64,000 bases of DNA from Senegalimassilia faecalis (lineage in GTDB: Bacteria > Actinomycetota > Coriobacteriia > Coriobacteriales > Eggerthellaceae), in the NCBI RefSeq assembly GCF_004135645.1, contig NZ_SDPW01000001.1, positions 806,001-870,000 of the forward strand, in the 5' to 3' direction. The position numbers were made by a program, and so were the translations under genes. The notes below the pieces were generated by a model, which had not been told where the DNA came from, searched no databases, and saw nothing but the letters and a program-made list of their open reading frames with translations. Below, in pieces: positions 52,603-61,648 of this stretch (positions are counted from its first letter, which is position 1; every line of letters begins with the position of its first letter).

Positions 52603-53400
52603 CTACTCGGTCGCAGCAATGGCGCCGAAGTTCTCCAAGCGAATGCCGTAGACGTAGTCGTCGTCGCTCCAGTTCGGGTACAGCCCCTCATCGGTCGGCG
52701 TCACCGACAGCGCGTCGATGCTCTGGCCATACCAACGGTTGCCGTCCTTGGAAGCGTCCGACGCCGCGGCGAAATGCCAGCCCATCGTGCCGAAGTTGTC
52801 AACGTCGAACGCGGTGGCGCCGTAGGCTTTTTGGACGTCGGCGTAGGAATCGCCCACTTTCACACCGGCAGCCGTCTGGAACGCCACGCCCGAGTTACCG
52901 TCGACGGTGATGCCGACAACCTGGCAATTTTCCCACGATGTATCGGCGCTTCCCGTGTTGACCAGATGCAGGCCGACCGTCTTGCCGTCGGCGCCGCTCA
53001 AGACAAACCCGTTGGCCGCCGAAGCACTCCAGTACCGCTGAGCCGCCACCGTCAGATCCGATTTCGGTGCCCAACCGGCATCAGCGAATTCCGATGCCGC
53101 GCAAGGCAAGGTGAAGGTCTTGCCCTCAAGCGTGAACGTGTAGATGCCCGAAATCTCACCGGCCGATGGCGTTTGCGCGTCGTAGGCGCCGTTGTCGACC
53201 CATGCGTACTCCGGCGCTTTGTACGCGCCAACCGTAGTGCCCGACGCGCTGGTGGAGTCAGAGGCGCTAAGCTGCTGCCCCTGCTCGTCGGCTGCACACC
53301 CGACCAGGCAAAACGCCAACGATCCCGCGGCCAGCGCCGCTACCGTGGCGCGAACCAGGGTGCCGCGCCCGGCGGCGCGATCCGCGTGCTTGCTATTCAT
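52603..53400 (-). CDS. Lipoprotein of unknown function, last gene of reductase operon
   Basis: 265 aa. ATG 53400 after AAAGGAGAAGCTC; signal peptide with lipobox LVGC (Cys35). A mixed alpha/beta extracellular domain follows, with FTLEGKTFTLPCAASEFADAGW and a closing YVYGIRLENFG. I do not recognise a catalytic motif. The start overlaps the end of the NapH-like gene, so it belongs to the operon and could be a substrate-binding or assembly factor. Confidence 0.85.
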   Translation of the reverse strand: MNSKHADRAAGRGTLVRATVAALAAGSLAFCLVGCAADEQGQQLSASDSTSASGTTVGAYKAPEYAWVDNGAYDAQTPSAGEISGIYTFTLEGKTFTLPCAASEFADAGWAPKSDLTVAAQRYWSASAANGFVLSGADGKTVGLHLVNTGSADTSWENCQVVGITVDGNSGVAFQTAAGVKVGDSYADVQKAYGATAFDVDNFGTMGWHFAAASDASKDGNRWYGQSIDALSVTPTDEGLYPNWSDDDYVYGIRLENFGAIAATE

Positions 53401-54508
53401 GAGCTTCTCCTTTGCTCTCGATATTGCTTCCCGCCACCTCAGCGACGGTGCATTTACCCGCGTCGGCTTGCACAACCGGCGCGGCTTCGGTTTCGCTTGC
53501 ATATGATTCACCGGCAACGGCCACAACGGACCGCTCGCCGCTTTTCGGAAAGAAGGGGAACGCAATAGCCTGAACAGGGCAAACGTGTTTGCATTCACCG
53601 CACTTGACGCACTCGCTCAGGCGCGTGGTCGGCGCCCCGGCGTGCAGATCGATGCCCTCGGGACACGCCTCGGCGCACTTGCCGCACGCGATGCCCCTGG
53701 AACCCTGCAGGCATGCGTCCTCGTTGAGCGTGGCCCGAAACGTCCTGTTCCCGCGAGCAATAAGCCCCATCAGCGCGCCAAGCGGGCACAGCGTATGGCA
53801 CCAGCGTCGCAGCACCACCGCTTCGATGATGAGGATGGCCGGGAACACAACCAGGGAAAGAGACGCTTCGCCGAACTGGATGGCCCGCCACAGGCAAATG
53901 ATGGTGGCGAACGTCAAGCCCACAGGGCAGACCAGGCAAAACACCGGGAACCCGAAGGCCGCCGTTGTCAGCACCGCGCCGCCAAGCACCCACATGCGCG
54001 AATCGCCTGCGCCGCCACGTTCGGCATCGGGCGCATCATCGGGAACCGACCGCCTGCGTGCAAGACCCTTGCGCGCCGGCTCTTCGGCAACGGCGCCGCC
54101 GTTGGCAGACACGCCAGCCGCCTTGCCCGCCTGCGCCTTTGCCGCCGCGCGCTCGCGACGCTCGTGCGGCGTCTTCAGGCCGAACAACGCCCGCAGCAGC
54201 ACCATCGGGCAGCCCCACGAGCAGAATGCACGGCCGACCAACAGCACCACCGCCACGGCGATGATCAACCCGATAACGCCAGCAGGCACGATGGTACGCG
54301 AGGCGATGGCGGCCTCCACCGCGCCAAGCGGGCAGATTGCCGCAACGCTTGAGATGCCCAGCATGGAAGGCGTGCCCGTACCGGTGTGGAACGCCAGCCC
54401 AACGCAAGCCAGCGCAACAAGGCACAGCGCGCACAGGCGGCGCTTCGTGCGCGGCAACATGCCGCCTGCGCCCTTACCGCTCGACTCCGAGCGCCCTTGC
54501 TTCGCCAT
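53393..54508 (-). CDS. NapH-like polyferredoxin membrane protein
   Basis: 371 aa. Four or more membrane helices with conserved cysteine motifs FCSWGCPM, FCLVCPVG and CHTLCPLGALMG (NapH/NosR type), then two 4Fe-4S clusters, CGKCAEACPEG and CVKCGECKHVCP, near residues 295-330. ATG 54508 is preferred over 54514 because GGAAGG is better spaced. Likely quinol oxidation or electron transfer with the NapG-like protein. Confidence 0.9.
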   Translation of the reverse strand: MAKQGRSESSGKGAGGMLPRTKRRLCALCLVALACVGLAFHTGTGTPSMLGISSVAAICPLGAVEAAIASRTIVPAGVIGLIIAVAVVLLVGRAFCSWGCPMVLLRALFGLKTPHERRERAAAKAQAGKAAGVSANGGAVAEEPARKGLARRRSVPDDAPDAERGGAGDSRMWVLGGAVLTTAAFGFPVFCLVCPVGLTFATIICLWRAIQFGEASLSLVVFPAILIIEAVVLRRWCHTLCPLGALMGLIARGNRTFRATLNEDACLQGSRGIACGKCAEACPEGIDLHAGAPTTRLSECVKCGECKHVCPVQAIAFPFFPKSGERSVVAVAGESYASETEAAPVVQADAGKCTVAEVAGSNIESKGEAHE

Positions 54509-54513
54509 GCCCA

Positions 54514-55191
54514 TCACCTTCCTTCCCCGTCGACCAACGTAGAACCGATTGCCTCGTAGGCCGAAACGCTTTCCACCACGATTCCGCGGCGCGTCCCGCC
54601 CGAGAACGTGCCGTACACCAGCGCGGTACACGCGCACTCGCAGGCACCGCAGCCATTGCACAGCTGGGCATCGATGACCGGCCGACGATCGCCGTCGAAG
54701 GTCAGCGCACCGAACGCGCACGAATCCTTGCAGTTCTCGCAGCCCAGCGTGTATGCCAGGCAACGGTCGCGCTGCACAACGGCAACGCCGATTTTGTCGC
54801 AAGCGGGGTCGAAGGCGCCTAGCGCGCCGGTCGCGCACACCTCCTGGCATTTCCCGCAGAAATCGCAGTAGCCGCGATGAAAGTTCAGCTTGGGCGTGCG
54901 CGCCTGCAAAAAGCCATCGTCCACCGTGGCCACCGACACGCACCCGGTCGGGCACACGCTTCGGCAGCGGTCGCACTTCAGACACGCCGCATGCAGCAGC
55001 GCCTCATCCTGACCACCCGGCGGACGCAGCAAATCGCCCTGACCGGCGAAGGCCTTGCCAGCCCCACCTACGGCAGCGCAGGCGGCGGTGGCGGCGCACA
55101 GCCCGATAAACGCGCGACGCGTTACGCGCCCCCGCCCGCCTTCGCTGAAAGACGCGCTGTCGTCTGCAGAATGCGCAGGCTCACGCCGCAT
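54514..55191 (-). CDS. NapG-like Tat-exported ferredoxin
   Basis: 225 aa from ATG 55191. Twin-arginine signal VTRRAFIGLCAATA. Four 4Fe-4S binding sets: CLKCDRCRSVCP, CDFCGKCQEVC, CENCKDSC region and CNGCGACECAC. Functions as extracytoplasmic electron carrier with the NapH-like membrane protein whose gene overlaps its stop codon. The start overlaps the TorD-type gene by 11 bp. A longer upstream frame is open but has no SD. Confidence 0.9.
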   Translation of the reverse strand: MRREPAHSADDSASFSEGGRGRVTRRAFIGLCAATAACAAVGGAGKAFAGQGDLLRPPGGQDEALLHAACLKCDRCRSVCPTGCVSVATVDDGFLQARTPKLNFHRGYCDFCGKCQEVCATGALGAFDPACDKIGVAVVQRDRCLAYTLGCENCKDSCAFGALTFDGDRRPVIDAQLCNGCGACECACTALVYGTFSGGTRRGIVVESVSAYEAIGSTLVDGEGR

Positions 55192-55939
55192 CGCCGTCGG
55201 CCTCCTCTCGATCGTCCATCCATGCGCTGCGCACCTCGCATTCGGGCCCCGCGATGCCGAGCGCATCGGCAATCCCGTCAAGCACTTCGCGTTCGATGGC
55301 CAGATAGCCGCGCACAAGGTTCGCCACGCCGCGGTAAAAATCGGTCTGGGCGTACTGATCTATGGCGTCGCAAAACTCGGGCAGCCAGTTCTCCTGGTGA
55401 AACTGCAGGAAGCTGCGCTGCTTGGACACAAGCTCGCGCAAACGTTCGATGTCGCCGTTTTTAGCGGCATCGCTTGCGCGCTCGACAAGCGTTGCCGCGA
55501 ACTGCAGCTCAAAGCCCAGATGGTCTTCCGGCGTGGTGTTGTCAGCCGGCAGGTCCATGCCCTCAGAGCGGTAGTAGGCCAGCGCCCCATCGCGAGCGTC
55601 TTGCATAAGCAGGCGCTGCTTGCTTGTGAACACCGACTCATAGGGCGGGGCCAGCACGTGGTCGTAGGTGCCCGCGCCCAAGAACGTATGGGCATAATCA
55701 ACCGCCAAGGTCTGAGCAGTGGCACGGTTGCGGTGACGCAGGTACTCCACCATCTGCGCATAGCCCTGCGCCACCTTCGACCCGTCGCGTTCAAACTCCA
55801 GATGAGCAAGCCGCTCGATCTGATCGTCTTTCAGCTCGTACAGAAACAAGCTGGCCAGAAAGCGGTCGAAAGCAGCGCGGGCCTCGTTGGCCGCGACGAT
55901 TTCCTCCATCAGCGTCTTGTCCATGACGTTCTCGCTCAT
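55181..55939 (-). CDS. TorD/DmsD-family molybdoenzyme chaperone
   Basis: 252 aa all-helical protein. ATG 55939 after GAGGAACGGAG. YAHTFLGAGTYDHVLAPPYESVF matches the conserved E-x-x-x-x-P-x-x-S-x-y region of the TorD family, and the DNTTPEDHLGFELQFAATL block is its second hallmark. Binds the Tat signal of the catalytic subunit encoded first in this operon and aids cofactor insertion before export. Confidence 0.92.
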   Translation of the reverse strand: MSENVMDKTLMEEIVAANEARAAFDRFLASLFLYELKDDQIERLAHLEFERDGSKVAQGYAQMVEYLRHRNRATAQTLAVDYAHTFLGAGTYDHVLAPPYESVFTSKQRLLMQDARDGALAYYRSEGMDLPADNTTPEDHLGFELQFAATLVERASDAAKNGDIERLRELVSKQRSFLQFHQENWLPEFCDAIDQYAQTDFYRGVANLVRGYLAIEREVLDGIADALGIAGPECEVRSAWMDDREEADGDAA

Positions 55940-56104
55940 TGCGATGCTCCGTTCCTCTACTTCGCCGCCAAAGCTCGAATGCCCGACGGCGCGCGGCCTG
56001 CCGCCGCTTCCCCCTTTGCGGCATGCCGAGCCCTGCGCACAGAGCCGCGACAACTTGCCGCAGGGTCGTGCCCGCTTGTGCAGCAGGCACGACCGCAACC
56101 ATTG

Positions 56105-56923
56105 CTAAATCGCCTCGCCGAACAGCGCCATAAGCGCCACCGAGGCCGTCCACATCAAAACGCGGTACGACACGGACCCCACGAACCCGCCGATCATAGC
56201 GGTGACGCCAGCGGAAAACGCCAGCTTCGGCGAACGCGCAACCAAGATGCCGCACACGCCCGGGACCACGCTGCCCACGGCAACCACGGCAATCCAGAAC
56301 AGCACCGTCTGGTCATTGAAGGCCGCGCCCGAGGCAAACCCGTAAGCCGCCCCGAGCACCAGCGACGCCGCGCCGGCAACGGCCAGCTCAACGCCGGCTA
56401 CCTTGTGCGCTTCGTCGGATTCCTTGAAGTAGTAGCCCACCAGCATCCAGATTGCGGCGCCAGCCGGAATGGCGGTGCCCAAGTACCCAAGCGGCAGCGT
56501 GATGGTGTTCCACGCCAGCTGCGATGCCATCATGTAGGATGAACCGCAGGAACAGGTGAAGATGGGCCCCATTGCGATGGCAAGCACAGCGACCGCCTTG
56601 CGCGCGCCGGCGGAAACCTCGCGCTTGACCAGCAGGAAGAACACAACCGCCAGCACGGCGTCTATGCCAATAAGCAGCGCTTCAACGAAAATGCCCGGTG
56701 CCGGGTGCTGCAAAACCCACAGCACGTGGTCGACATGGGACAAGTGCGTCACCGACGCCACGCCGCCGACGGCCAACAACACGGCGGCCAAAACGCAGCC
56801 GACCATAAGACCCTTATCATTGCGCGCCCTGCCGAGGAACTCGTTGAGGCCGATGAAGGCGAACAGCCATGCACCCGCGCCCGAGATGGCCGTGAACAGA
56901 ACGAGCGACCATTGGATTTCCAT
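56105..56923 (-). CDS. dmsC: DmsC-like membrane anchor subunit
   Basis: 272 aa with eight hydrophobic helices. ATG 56923 after GAAGGGAAGGAAGCA. The LVLFTAISGAGAWLFAFIGL start and the VKREVSAGARKAVAVLAI pattern match the DMSO-reductase anchor family (DmsC). Anchors the Fe-S and catalytic subunits and oxidises menaquinol. Lies 15 bp behind the Fe-S subunit gene. Confidence 0.9.
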   Translation of the reverse strand: MEIQWSLVLFTAISGAGAWLFAFIGLNEFLGRARNDKGLMVGCVLAAVLLAVGGVASVTHLSHVDHVLWVLQHPAPGIFVEALLIGIDAVLAVVFFLLVKREVSAGARKAVAVLAIAMGPIFTCSCGSSYMMASQLAWNTITLPLGYLGTAIPAGAAIWMLVGYYFKESDEAHKVAGVELAVAGAASLVLGAAYGFASGAAFNDQTVLFWIAVVAVGSVVPGVCGILVARSPKLAFSAGVTAMIGGFVGSVSYRVLMWTASVALMALFGEAI

Positions 56924-56937
56924 TGCTTCCTTCCCTT

Positions 56938-57564
56938 CTATGCTTCGGGATACGCAGCAGTCTGCGGAGCCGTGCGAGGCTTCACGCGTTGCTGCCATTC
57001 GCCAATCGATGTGCTGAGAATGTAGTGCGTGCACGGGCCGTTGCCCTGGTCTTCGAGCGTGTGGATGGCCGAGTCATCGTACTTGGCCAGCTCCTTAGAC
57101 ACGTCGGAGTTCGGGTCGTCAAGATCGCCATAGAAGCGCGCGCCCGAAGCGCAGCTCTTCACGCAGGCCGGCAGCTTCCCGGCGCTGGTCAGCTGGCCGC
57201 ACAGCGTGCACTTCTCAACGCACTTCTCGGTCTTGTTCCAGCTGCGCACGCCGTAAGGGCACGCCATCATGCAGTACTTGCAGCCGATGCACTTCTCCTT
57301 GTCCACCAGCACGATGTTCGTGTTGGGGTCGCGGTAGCTCGCGCCGGTCGGGCACACGTGCACGCAGGGTGCCTCCTTGCACTGCTGGCACATGGTGGGC
57401 AGCGCATAACGGGTCATGTTGGGATATTCGCCGACGGGTCCAACGGTCAGCACCTTGCTCCAGCGCTGGCCAAGGGCCACGTTGTTCTCCATCTTGCACG
57501 CGATTTCGCAGCCGAAGCAGCCCGTGCAGCGATCGAGGTTGACGACGATGCAGTTATGGGACAT
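56938..57564 (-). CDS. dmsB: DmsB-like 4Fe-4S electron-transfer subunit
   Basis: 208 aa. Four clusters: CTGCFGCEIAC, CQQCKEAPCVHVCPTG, CIGCKYCMMACPYG and CVEKCTLC...CVKSC. ATG 57564 is chosen since AAGGAG is 8 bases upstream; an ATG at 57570 is only 2 bases from it. Passes electrons from the membrane anchor to the molybdopterin subunit. Confidence 0.95.
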   Translation of the reverse strand: MSHNCIVVNLDRCTGCFGCEIACKMENNVALGQRWSKVLTVGPVGEYPNMTRYALPTMCQQCKEAPCVHVCPTGASYRDPNTNIVLVDKEKCIGCKYCMMACPYGVRSWNKTEKCVEKCTLCGQLTSAGKLPACVKSCASGARFYGDLDDPNSDVSKELAKYDDSAIHTLEDQGNGPCTHYILSTSIGEWQQRVKPRTAPQTAAYPEA

Positions 57565-57576
57565 GGTCATAGCTCC

Positions 57577-60294
57577 TTATTTCGCAGGCGCGCCGTAATC
57601 GAACACGTCGTCGGTGGGGTCGGAATACTCGGGCAGCCACGGCTCGAATTGCTCGGGCTCGGTCCACACCTCGTTGAGGATGGCATCGTTGCTGGGGCTT
57701 ACCTTCACCTGGAAGCCGCGCAGCGTATAGGTGCCGTACTCGGGGTTGTACGGCGGGTCGTTCTTGGTCAGCACGTTGATGTTCATGACCTTGTAAGCCT
57801 GGTCGGGGTGGTCGGAGTCGAGCAGTTCAGGTGCCCAGAAACGCTCCTGGTACACCACGCCCTTCGCGATGGCGGTGGTAACGCGGGCGCGGCCGTGGGT
57901 TTTGCCGCGGCGCGATTCGATGTCGACCCACTCACCGTCGGAGATGCCGTACTTCGCGGCGTCGTCGGGGTGGATCCACATCTCGGGCACGGGGTAGATT
58001 TCGCGCAGCCACGGAACGTTGCGCAGGGTACCGTGGTGGTACATCGGCAAGCGGCCCTCGGTCAAAACCAACGGATATTCCGTATCGGTCAGCGGACTTT
58101 CCGCCGGCTCCTCGTAGTAGGCCAAAGGCTCGTAATCCTTCGACGCCGGTTCAAGCGTCAGATGCGCCGTCTCGTCGCACTGCGCCCATGGGTAGCCCGT
58201 GCGGCCAAGGATGATGTTGGACTCGCAGTACACCTCAAGCTTCTTCGACGGCGTGCCGAAGCCCTTGGGCTTGCCCGTACCGTCATCATTGAGGTAGGTG
58301 TAGTACGTGCGGTACTCCTCGGGCTCGGCCCACTTGATGACGCCTTCCTCGCACGCCTCGTCCCACGTCATGTCCAGCTTGTTCAGATGCTGAATTTGCT
58401 TCTCGTATTCGTTCTTGTAGAACGGCGTGGTATGGCAAGCGTCCTTGTCGAACGCCTTCGGGCAGTGCTTGTTGCCCAGCTCCGCGCACTTCTGCACGAT
58501 CTGGGTCCAGATGATGCCTTCCTCGACGCCCTCGAACAGATGGGTGACGGCCTGACGCATGACGATGGTGTTGAGCTGCGGGATGGGCAGGTTCGTCTCA
58601 AGCCATTCGGTGCAGGGCAACAGGTAGTCGGCGCACATGACGGAAAACGCCGTGGGATACATGAAGATGTGCACCACCGTGTCCAGGTGCGGGACAACCT
58701 CGTCCAGACAGCTTGAGTTGCCAAGCACCACGTGCTTGTTGCCCGAACGCTCGATCCACATGTGAATCTGATAGGGGTCGCCGTACTGCATAGCGCGCAG
58801 CACGCTGGGGATGTGCGCCATGTCCCAGCAGATGAGGCCTTTGTGCTCCAAGTAGCCGCAGCGCTTGCGGACCTTCGCCTCGGTAAGCAGACGCGGGGTG
58901 TTGCCCAACTGGTCCTTGCACGGGGCGCTTGCGAACTTTTGCAGCATCGCACCGGGCTTCTCGACGTTGCCCATAAGGAACTCAAGGTTCAGCGCGCCCA
59001 AGGCCGACTGCTGAGACTGCGGGTACTGGTCGATGGCAACGCCCTGCATAATAGCGGACTGGCCATCGGGATCGGTGTAGATTTCCAGAGCCTTCTCGAT
59101 CTGGGCGGCGTCAAGCCAGCAAATCTCTGCCGCCTTCTCAAGCGTCCACTCCTCGCAGCTTTCCTTGAGAAGCTGCCCGCCGGACTTGCACTCCAGCCCG
59201 TTGACAACGTGCGTGCCGAACAGCTCGGGGTCGACATCGGTATTCATCGGGAAATCCGTGACCACAACAGGCTGGTTGGTGTTGGCGTCCCACACGACGT
59301 AATCCTTGTCGGTGCCTTCAAGCCCCGCTTCGGTCGCCTTAAGTGTCAGGCGCGTTTCGGGGTTGATAAGGTACGGCATGTTCGTCCAGGTCTTGCAGAA
59401 CTGCTCGTCGTACTTTTTCTTGTCGATGATCCAACGCGTCCAGGCCAGAAGCAGCGCCACGTCGGTGCCGGGGCGGATGGGCAGCCACACCTCGGCCTTG
59501 CTTGCATCAAGCGTGTAGCGCGGGTCGATGACCACAGTGCGTAGGCCCTGCGGACGGGCGCGCAGCTCGGCTAGGCAGCGACCGCCGGTGGCCACCGAGG
59601 AGTTAGACGGGTCGGTGCCCCACAGCACGATGGTAGTGACCTTGCAGTCATCGAAATAGAAGTCCCAGCCGTTGGAGTCCGAGAAGCTCAGGTTGTTCGG
59701 TTTGCCAGCGCCGTAGGCCAAGATAGATGCCGCCATACGCGGCAGATAACATTGCGAGCAGCCCGGCTCCCACACGTTGGGTGTATTGATGGCCTCGCCG
59801 AAGCGCTTGACATTGGAGAAGTGGGGATTGCCGCCGCCGCCCGTCGAAACGCTGATGGCCTCGCTGCCGTACTTGTCCGACACGCGGTTGATTTCAGTGC
59901 AAATCTCGGTCAGGGCGTCGTCCCAGCTCATGCGCTCCCAGTTGTTCGTGCCGCGTTCGCCAACGCGCTTCATGGGGTACTTGTTGCGCATGGGGTTGTA
60001 CAGCGCCTGGATGCCGGACAGGCCCTTGGCGCACACGCCGCCCTGGCTCATGGGGCTTTCAGGGTTGCCCTCGATCTTAACGACGCGGCCGTCGCGCACG
60101 TGCGCCAAAACCGCGCACGATGCGATGCAGGCGCGGCAGGAAGTCTTGTAGATCTTCTCCTCCCCCGCTTGCTCGGCATAAGCGGAATCGGCCTTGGTGA
60201 AGCAGCCTGTGGCTTGAATGCCCAGGCCAGCTGCAGCGCCCAAAGCCCCTGCCGCCTTGACGAAGCTGCGACGTGTCATCGTTTGGTTCGTCAT
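57577..60294 (-). CDS. dmsA: Molybdopterin oxidoreductase catalytic subunit (DMSO-reductase family)
   Basis: 905 aa, Tat-exported (MTRRSFVKAAG, RR at 8-9). N-terminal 4Fe-4S site C53-x2-C56-x3-C60-x27-C88, then guanine-dinucleotide-binding blocks (VVLWGTDPSNSSVATGGR; YHHGTLRNVPWLREI) and a C-terminal molybdopterin domain ending in YGTYTLRGFQVKVSPSNDA. Near the expected metal ligand is EPGCSQCYLPRM (Cys-rich; the ligand itself is not certain). GGAGGAG precedes the ATG. Substrate unknown: relatives in Eggerthellaceae include catechol dehydroxylases and sulfoxide or N-oxide reductases. First gene of a seven-gene operon. Confidence 0.95.
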   Translation of the reverse strand: MTNQTMTRRSFVKAAGALGAAAGLGIQATGCFTKADSAYAEQAGEEKIYKTSCRACIASCAVLAHVRDGRVVKIEGNPESPMSQGGVCAKGLSGIQALYNPMRNKYPMKRVGERGTNNWERMSWDDALTEICTEINRVSDKYGSEAISVSTGGGGNPHFSNVKRFGEAINTPNVWEPGCSQCYLPRMAASILAYGAGKPNNLSFSDSNGWDFYFDDCKVTTIVLWGTDPSNSSVATGGRCLAELRARPQGLRTVVIDPRYTLDASKAEVWLPIRPGTDVALLLAWTRWIIDKKKYDEQFCKTWTNMPYLINPETRLTLKATEAGLEGTDKDYVVWDANTNQPVVVTDFPMNTDVDPELFGTHVVNGLECKSGGQLLKESCEEWTLEKAAEICWLDAAQIEKALEIYTDPDGQSAIMQGVAIDQYPQSQQSALGALNLEFLMGNVEKPGAMLQKFASAPCKDQLGNTPRLLTEAKVRKRCGYLEHKGLICWDMAHIPSVLRAMQYGDPYQIHMWIERSGNKHVVLGNSSCLDEVVPHLDTVVHIFMYPTAFSVMCADYLLPCTEWLETNLPIPQLNTIVMRQAVTHLFEGVEEGIIWTQIVQKCAELGNKHCPKAFDKDACHTTPFYKNEYEKQIQHLNKLDMTWDEACEEGVIKWAEPEEYRTYYTYLNDDGTGKPKGFGTPSKKLEVYCESNIILGRTGYPWAQCDETAHLTLEPASKDYEPLAYYEEPAESPLTDTEYPLVLTEGRLPMYHHGTLRNVPWLREIYPVPEMWIHPDDAAKYGISDGEWVDIESRRGKTHGRARVTTAIAKGVVYQERFWAPELLDSDHPDQAYKVMNINVLTKNDPPYNPEYGTYTLRGFQVKVSPSNDAILNEVWTEPEQFEPWLPEYSDPTDDVFDYGAPAK

Positions 60295-60477
60295 GTGATG
60301 CTCTCCTCCTCGTTTTTCTTGCTTTTCTCGTTTTCTTCACTCGGCGGCCCGTCCGCACGGATTTTCGCCGCAGCGGCCCTGGGCATTACCGGGAGAATGC
60401 CTTGAACAGATGTTTTGCGGCGCCTGCTACTTGCGACGGCGCTTTCAATGGATGTCGCCGGAATTCCGGCTGAAGGG
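60295..60477. other. dmsA upstream region
   Basis: Should contain the operon promoter and regulator site. I see no confident hexamers. T-rich stretch 60315-60340 directly before the SD. Confidence 0.45.
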
Positions 60478-60514
60478 CCCCTCGGGCAAGAGGGGGTGAG
60501 GGGTGCCCGAGGGG
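60478..60514 (-). terminator. Hairpin after hypothetical gene
   Basis: CCCTCGGGCA and TGCCCGAGGG arms around a G-rich loop, directly after the stop at 60518; no U-run. Confidence 0.6.
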
Positions 60515-60517
60515 TTA

Positions 60518-61240
60518 TCAGACTTCGGCCATGGCTTGGCCGTGGGTGGTTATGGTCCAAAGGCCGTCGGCCCAGCGAATGCCGTCGACGGTTTCCAGGT
60601 TCGAGACGAAATGCCCGGCATAGACGGTTTTCGGGGTGCGCATGGCGGGGATTCCCGCCAACGCCTGCTCAATGTCATCCATGGAGATGCCCTGCTCGCA
60701 CAGCGAGAGGACCTTGCGATAAATGGCGCGGTAGCTGGATGGCTCGCCAGCAAGCATGCGGCCATAGCGCTTCACGGGATCGAAGTCCGCAAGCGCCTCG
60801 CGGCCGGCCTCGGTGATGACGAGCAAGTAGTCCACCGGCTGATCGACCAGGGCGGGCTGCGCATCGCCAGCAGAAGCGTCAACGCCTGCGGCAGCGGATT
60901 CTGCAGGTTGCGGCTCTTCGACGGGAATCTGCTCGAGCGCGCCGGCCTTAACGAGCAACAGCGACAACGCATGCGCGTTCTGGTGGCTCAACTGCATCAC
61001 GGGCAGGTCGTAGACGTCGTCTTCGATATCGCGATACGGACGCGCCTCGTTGCATGCGCGAAGAATCTCAAGCATGGGCAACGTGTTCGCATGGTTAGCG
61101 GTCAACGCACGCTCAACGCGCAAGCGTGCCGCCGCCGGGTCTTCGGTTTTGGCCGCAGCCACGGCTGCGCCATCTTCCGGCCTCGGTTCAGATGCGTTCT
61201 GAGCCGCCGCACTTACTTCGATGTCGTCAACGTTGTTCAT
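60518..61240 (-). CDS. Conserved hypothetical protein next to reductase operon
   Basis: 240 aa, soluble, no signal peptide. Two helical segments (ARLRVERALTANHANTLPMLEIL; LPVMQLSHQNAHALSLLLVKAGAL) resemble a winged-helix substrate of the MarR/ArsR kind, split by an Ala/Pro-rich linker, and the C-terminus (GIRWADGLWTITTHGQAMAEV) is wing-like. Function not recognised. Upstream of dmsA in the same direction but separated by a hairpin. Confidence 0.75.
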   Translation of the reverse strand: MNNVDDIEVSAAAQNASEPRPEDGAAVAAAKTEDPAAARLRVERALTANHANTLPMLEILRACNEARPYRDIEDDVYDLPVMQLSHQNAHALSLLLVKAGALEQIPVEEPQPAESAAAGVDASAGDAQPALVDQPVDYLLVITEAGREALADFDPVKRYGRMLAGEPSSYRAIYRKVLSLCEQGISMDDIEQALAGIPAMRTPKTVYAGHFVSNLETVDGIRWADGLWTITTHGQAMAEV

Positions 61241-61607
61241 GCTCGGTTCCCCCTTCTATCTTGCGCCCCGTCCCTCTTGCAGGGCACGACCGAAATTCTA
61301 GGAACAGCACCGCAACGCGGGAAACGCCCGTTCTCGGGTGAAATATCGGCGTGGCCATCGCCCGTTTTTTGGCGATTCGCAAAGCGCCCAGGCGAAGCGA
61401 AAGGTGTCATCGCAATTGGTGACGTCTTGGTGATTCGCTAGCGTTTTACCTGATGAAATGCTTGGTGATGCCTTCTTATGCCCGCGTTTCCCACCTGTCG
61501 AACAACAGCCTTCCGCGCACTTTCGCAAGCAACGACTTCGGCACTTGGCGCATCGCCCCTTTCGCACGTCCGCGCAAGCCGCGCTTCCGAAACCCGCCCA
61601 AACGCAA
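61241..61607. other. Gap between coaX terminator and hypothetical gene
   Basis: Should contain the promoter of the hypothetical gene. Two TTGGTGAT words near 61428 and 61463; otherwise nothing seen. Confidence 0.45.
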
Positions 61608-61633
61608 AAACGGCCCGGTTTCCCGGGCCGTTT
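61608..61633 (-). terminator. coaX terminator
   Basis: AAACGGCCCGG (61608-61618) and CCGGGCCGTTT (61623-61633); five T on the minus strand after the stem. Confidence 0.92.
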
Positions 61634-61648
61634 GAGGCGTCGCGTTCG

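Noticed and set aside
53393-54985. 530-codon version of the NapH-like protein
   Set aside because: The first 157 or so codons lie in another frame of the NapG-like gene and have no SD; translation most likely starts at 54508.
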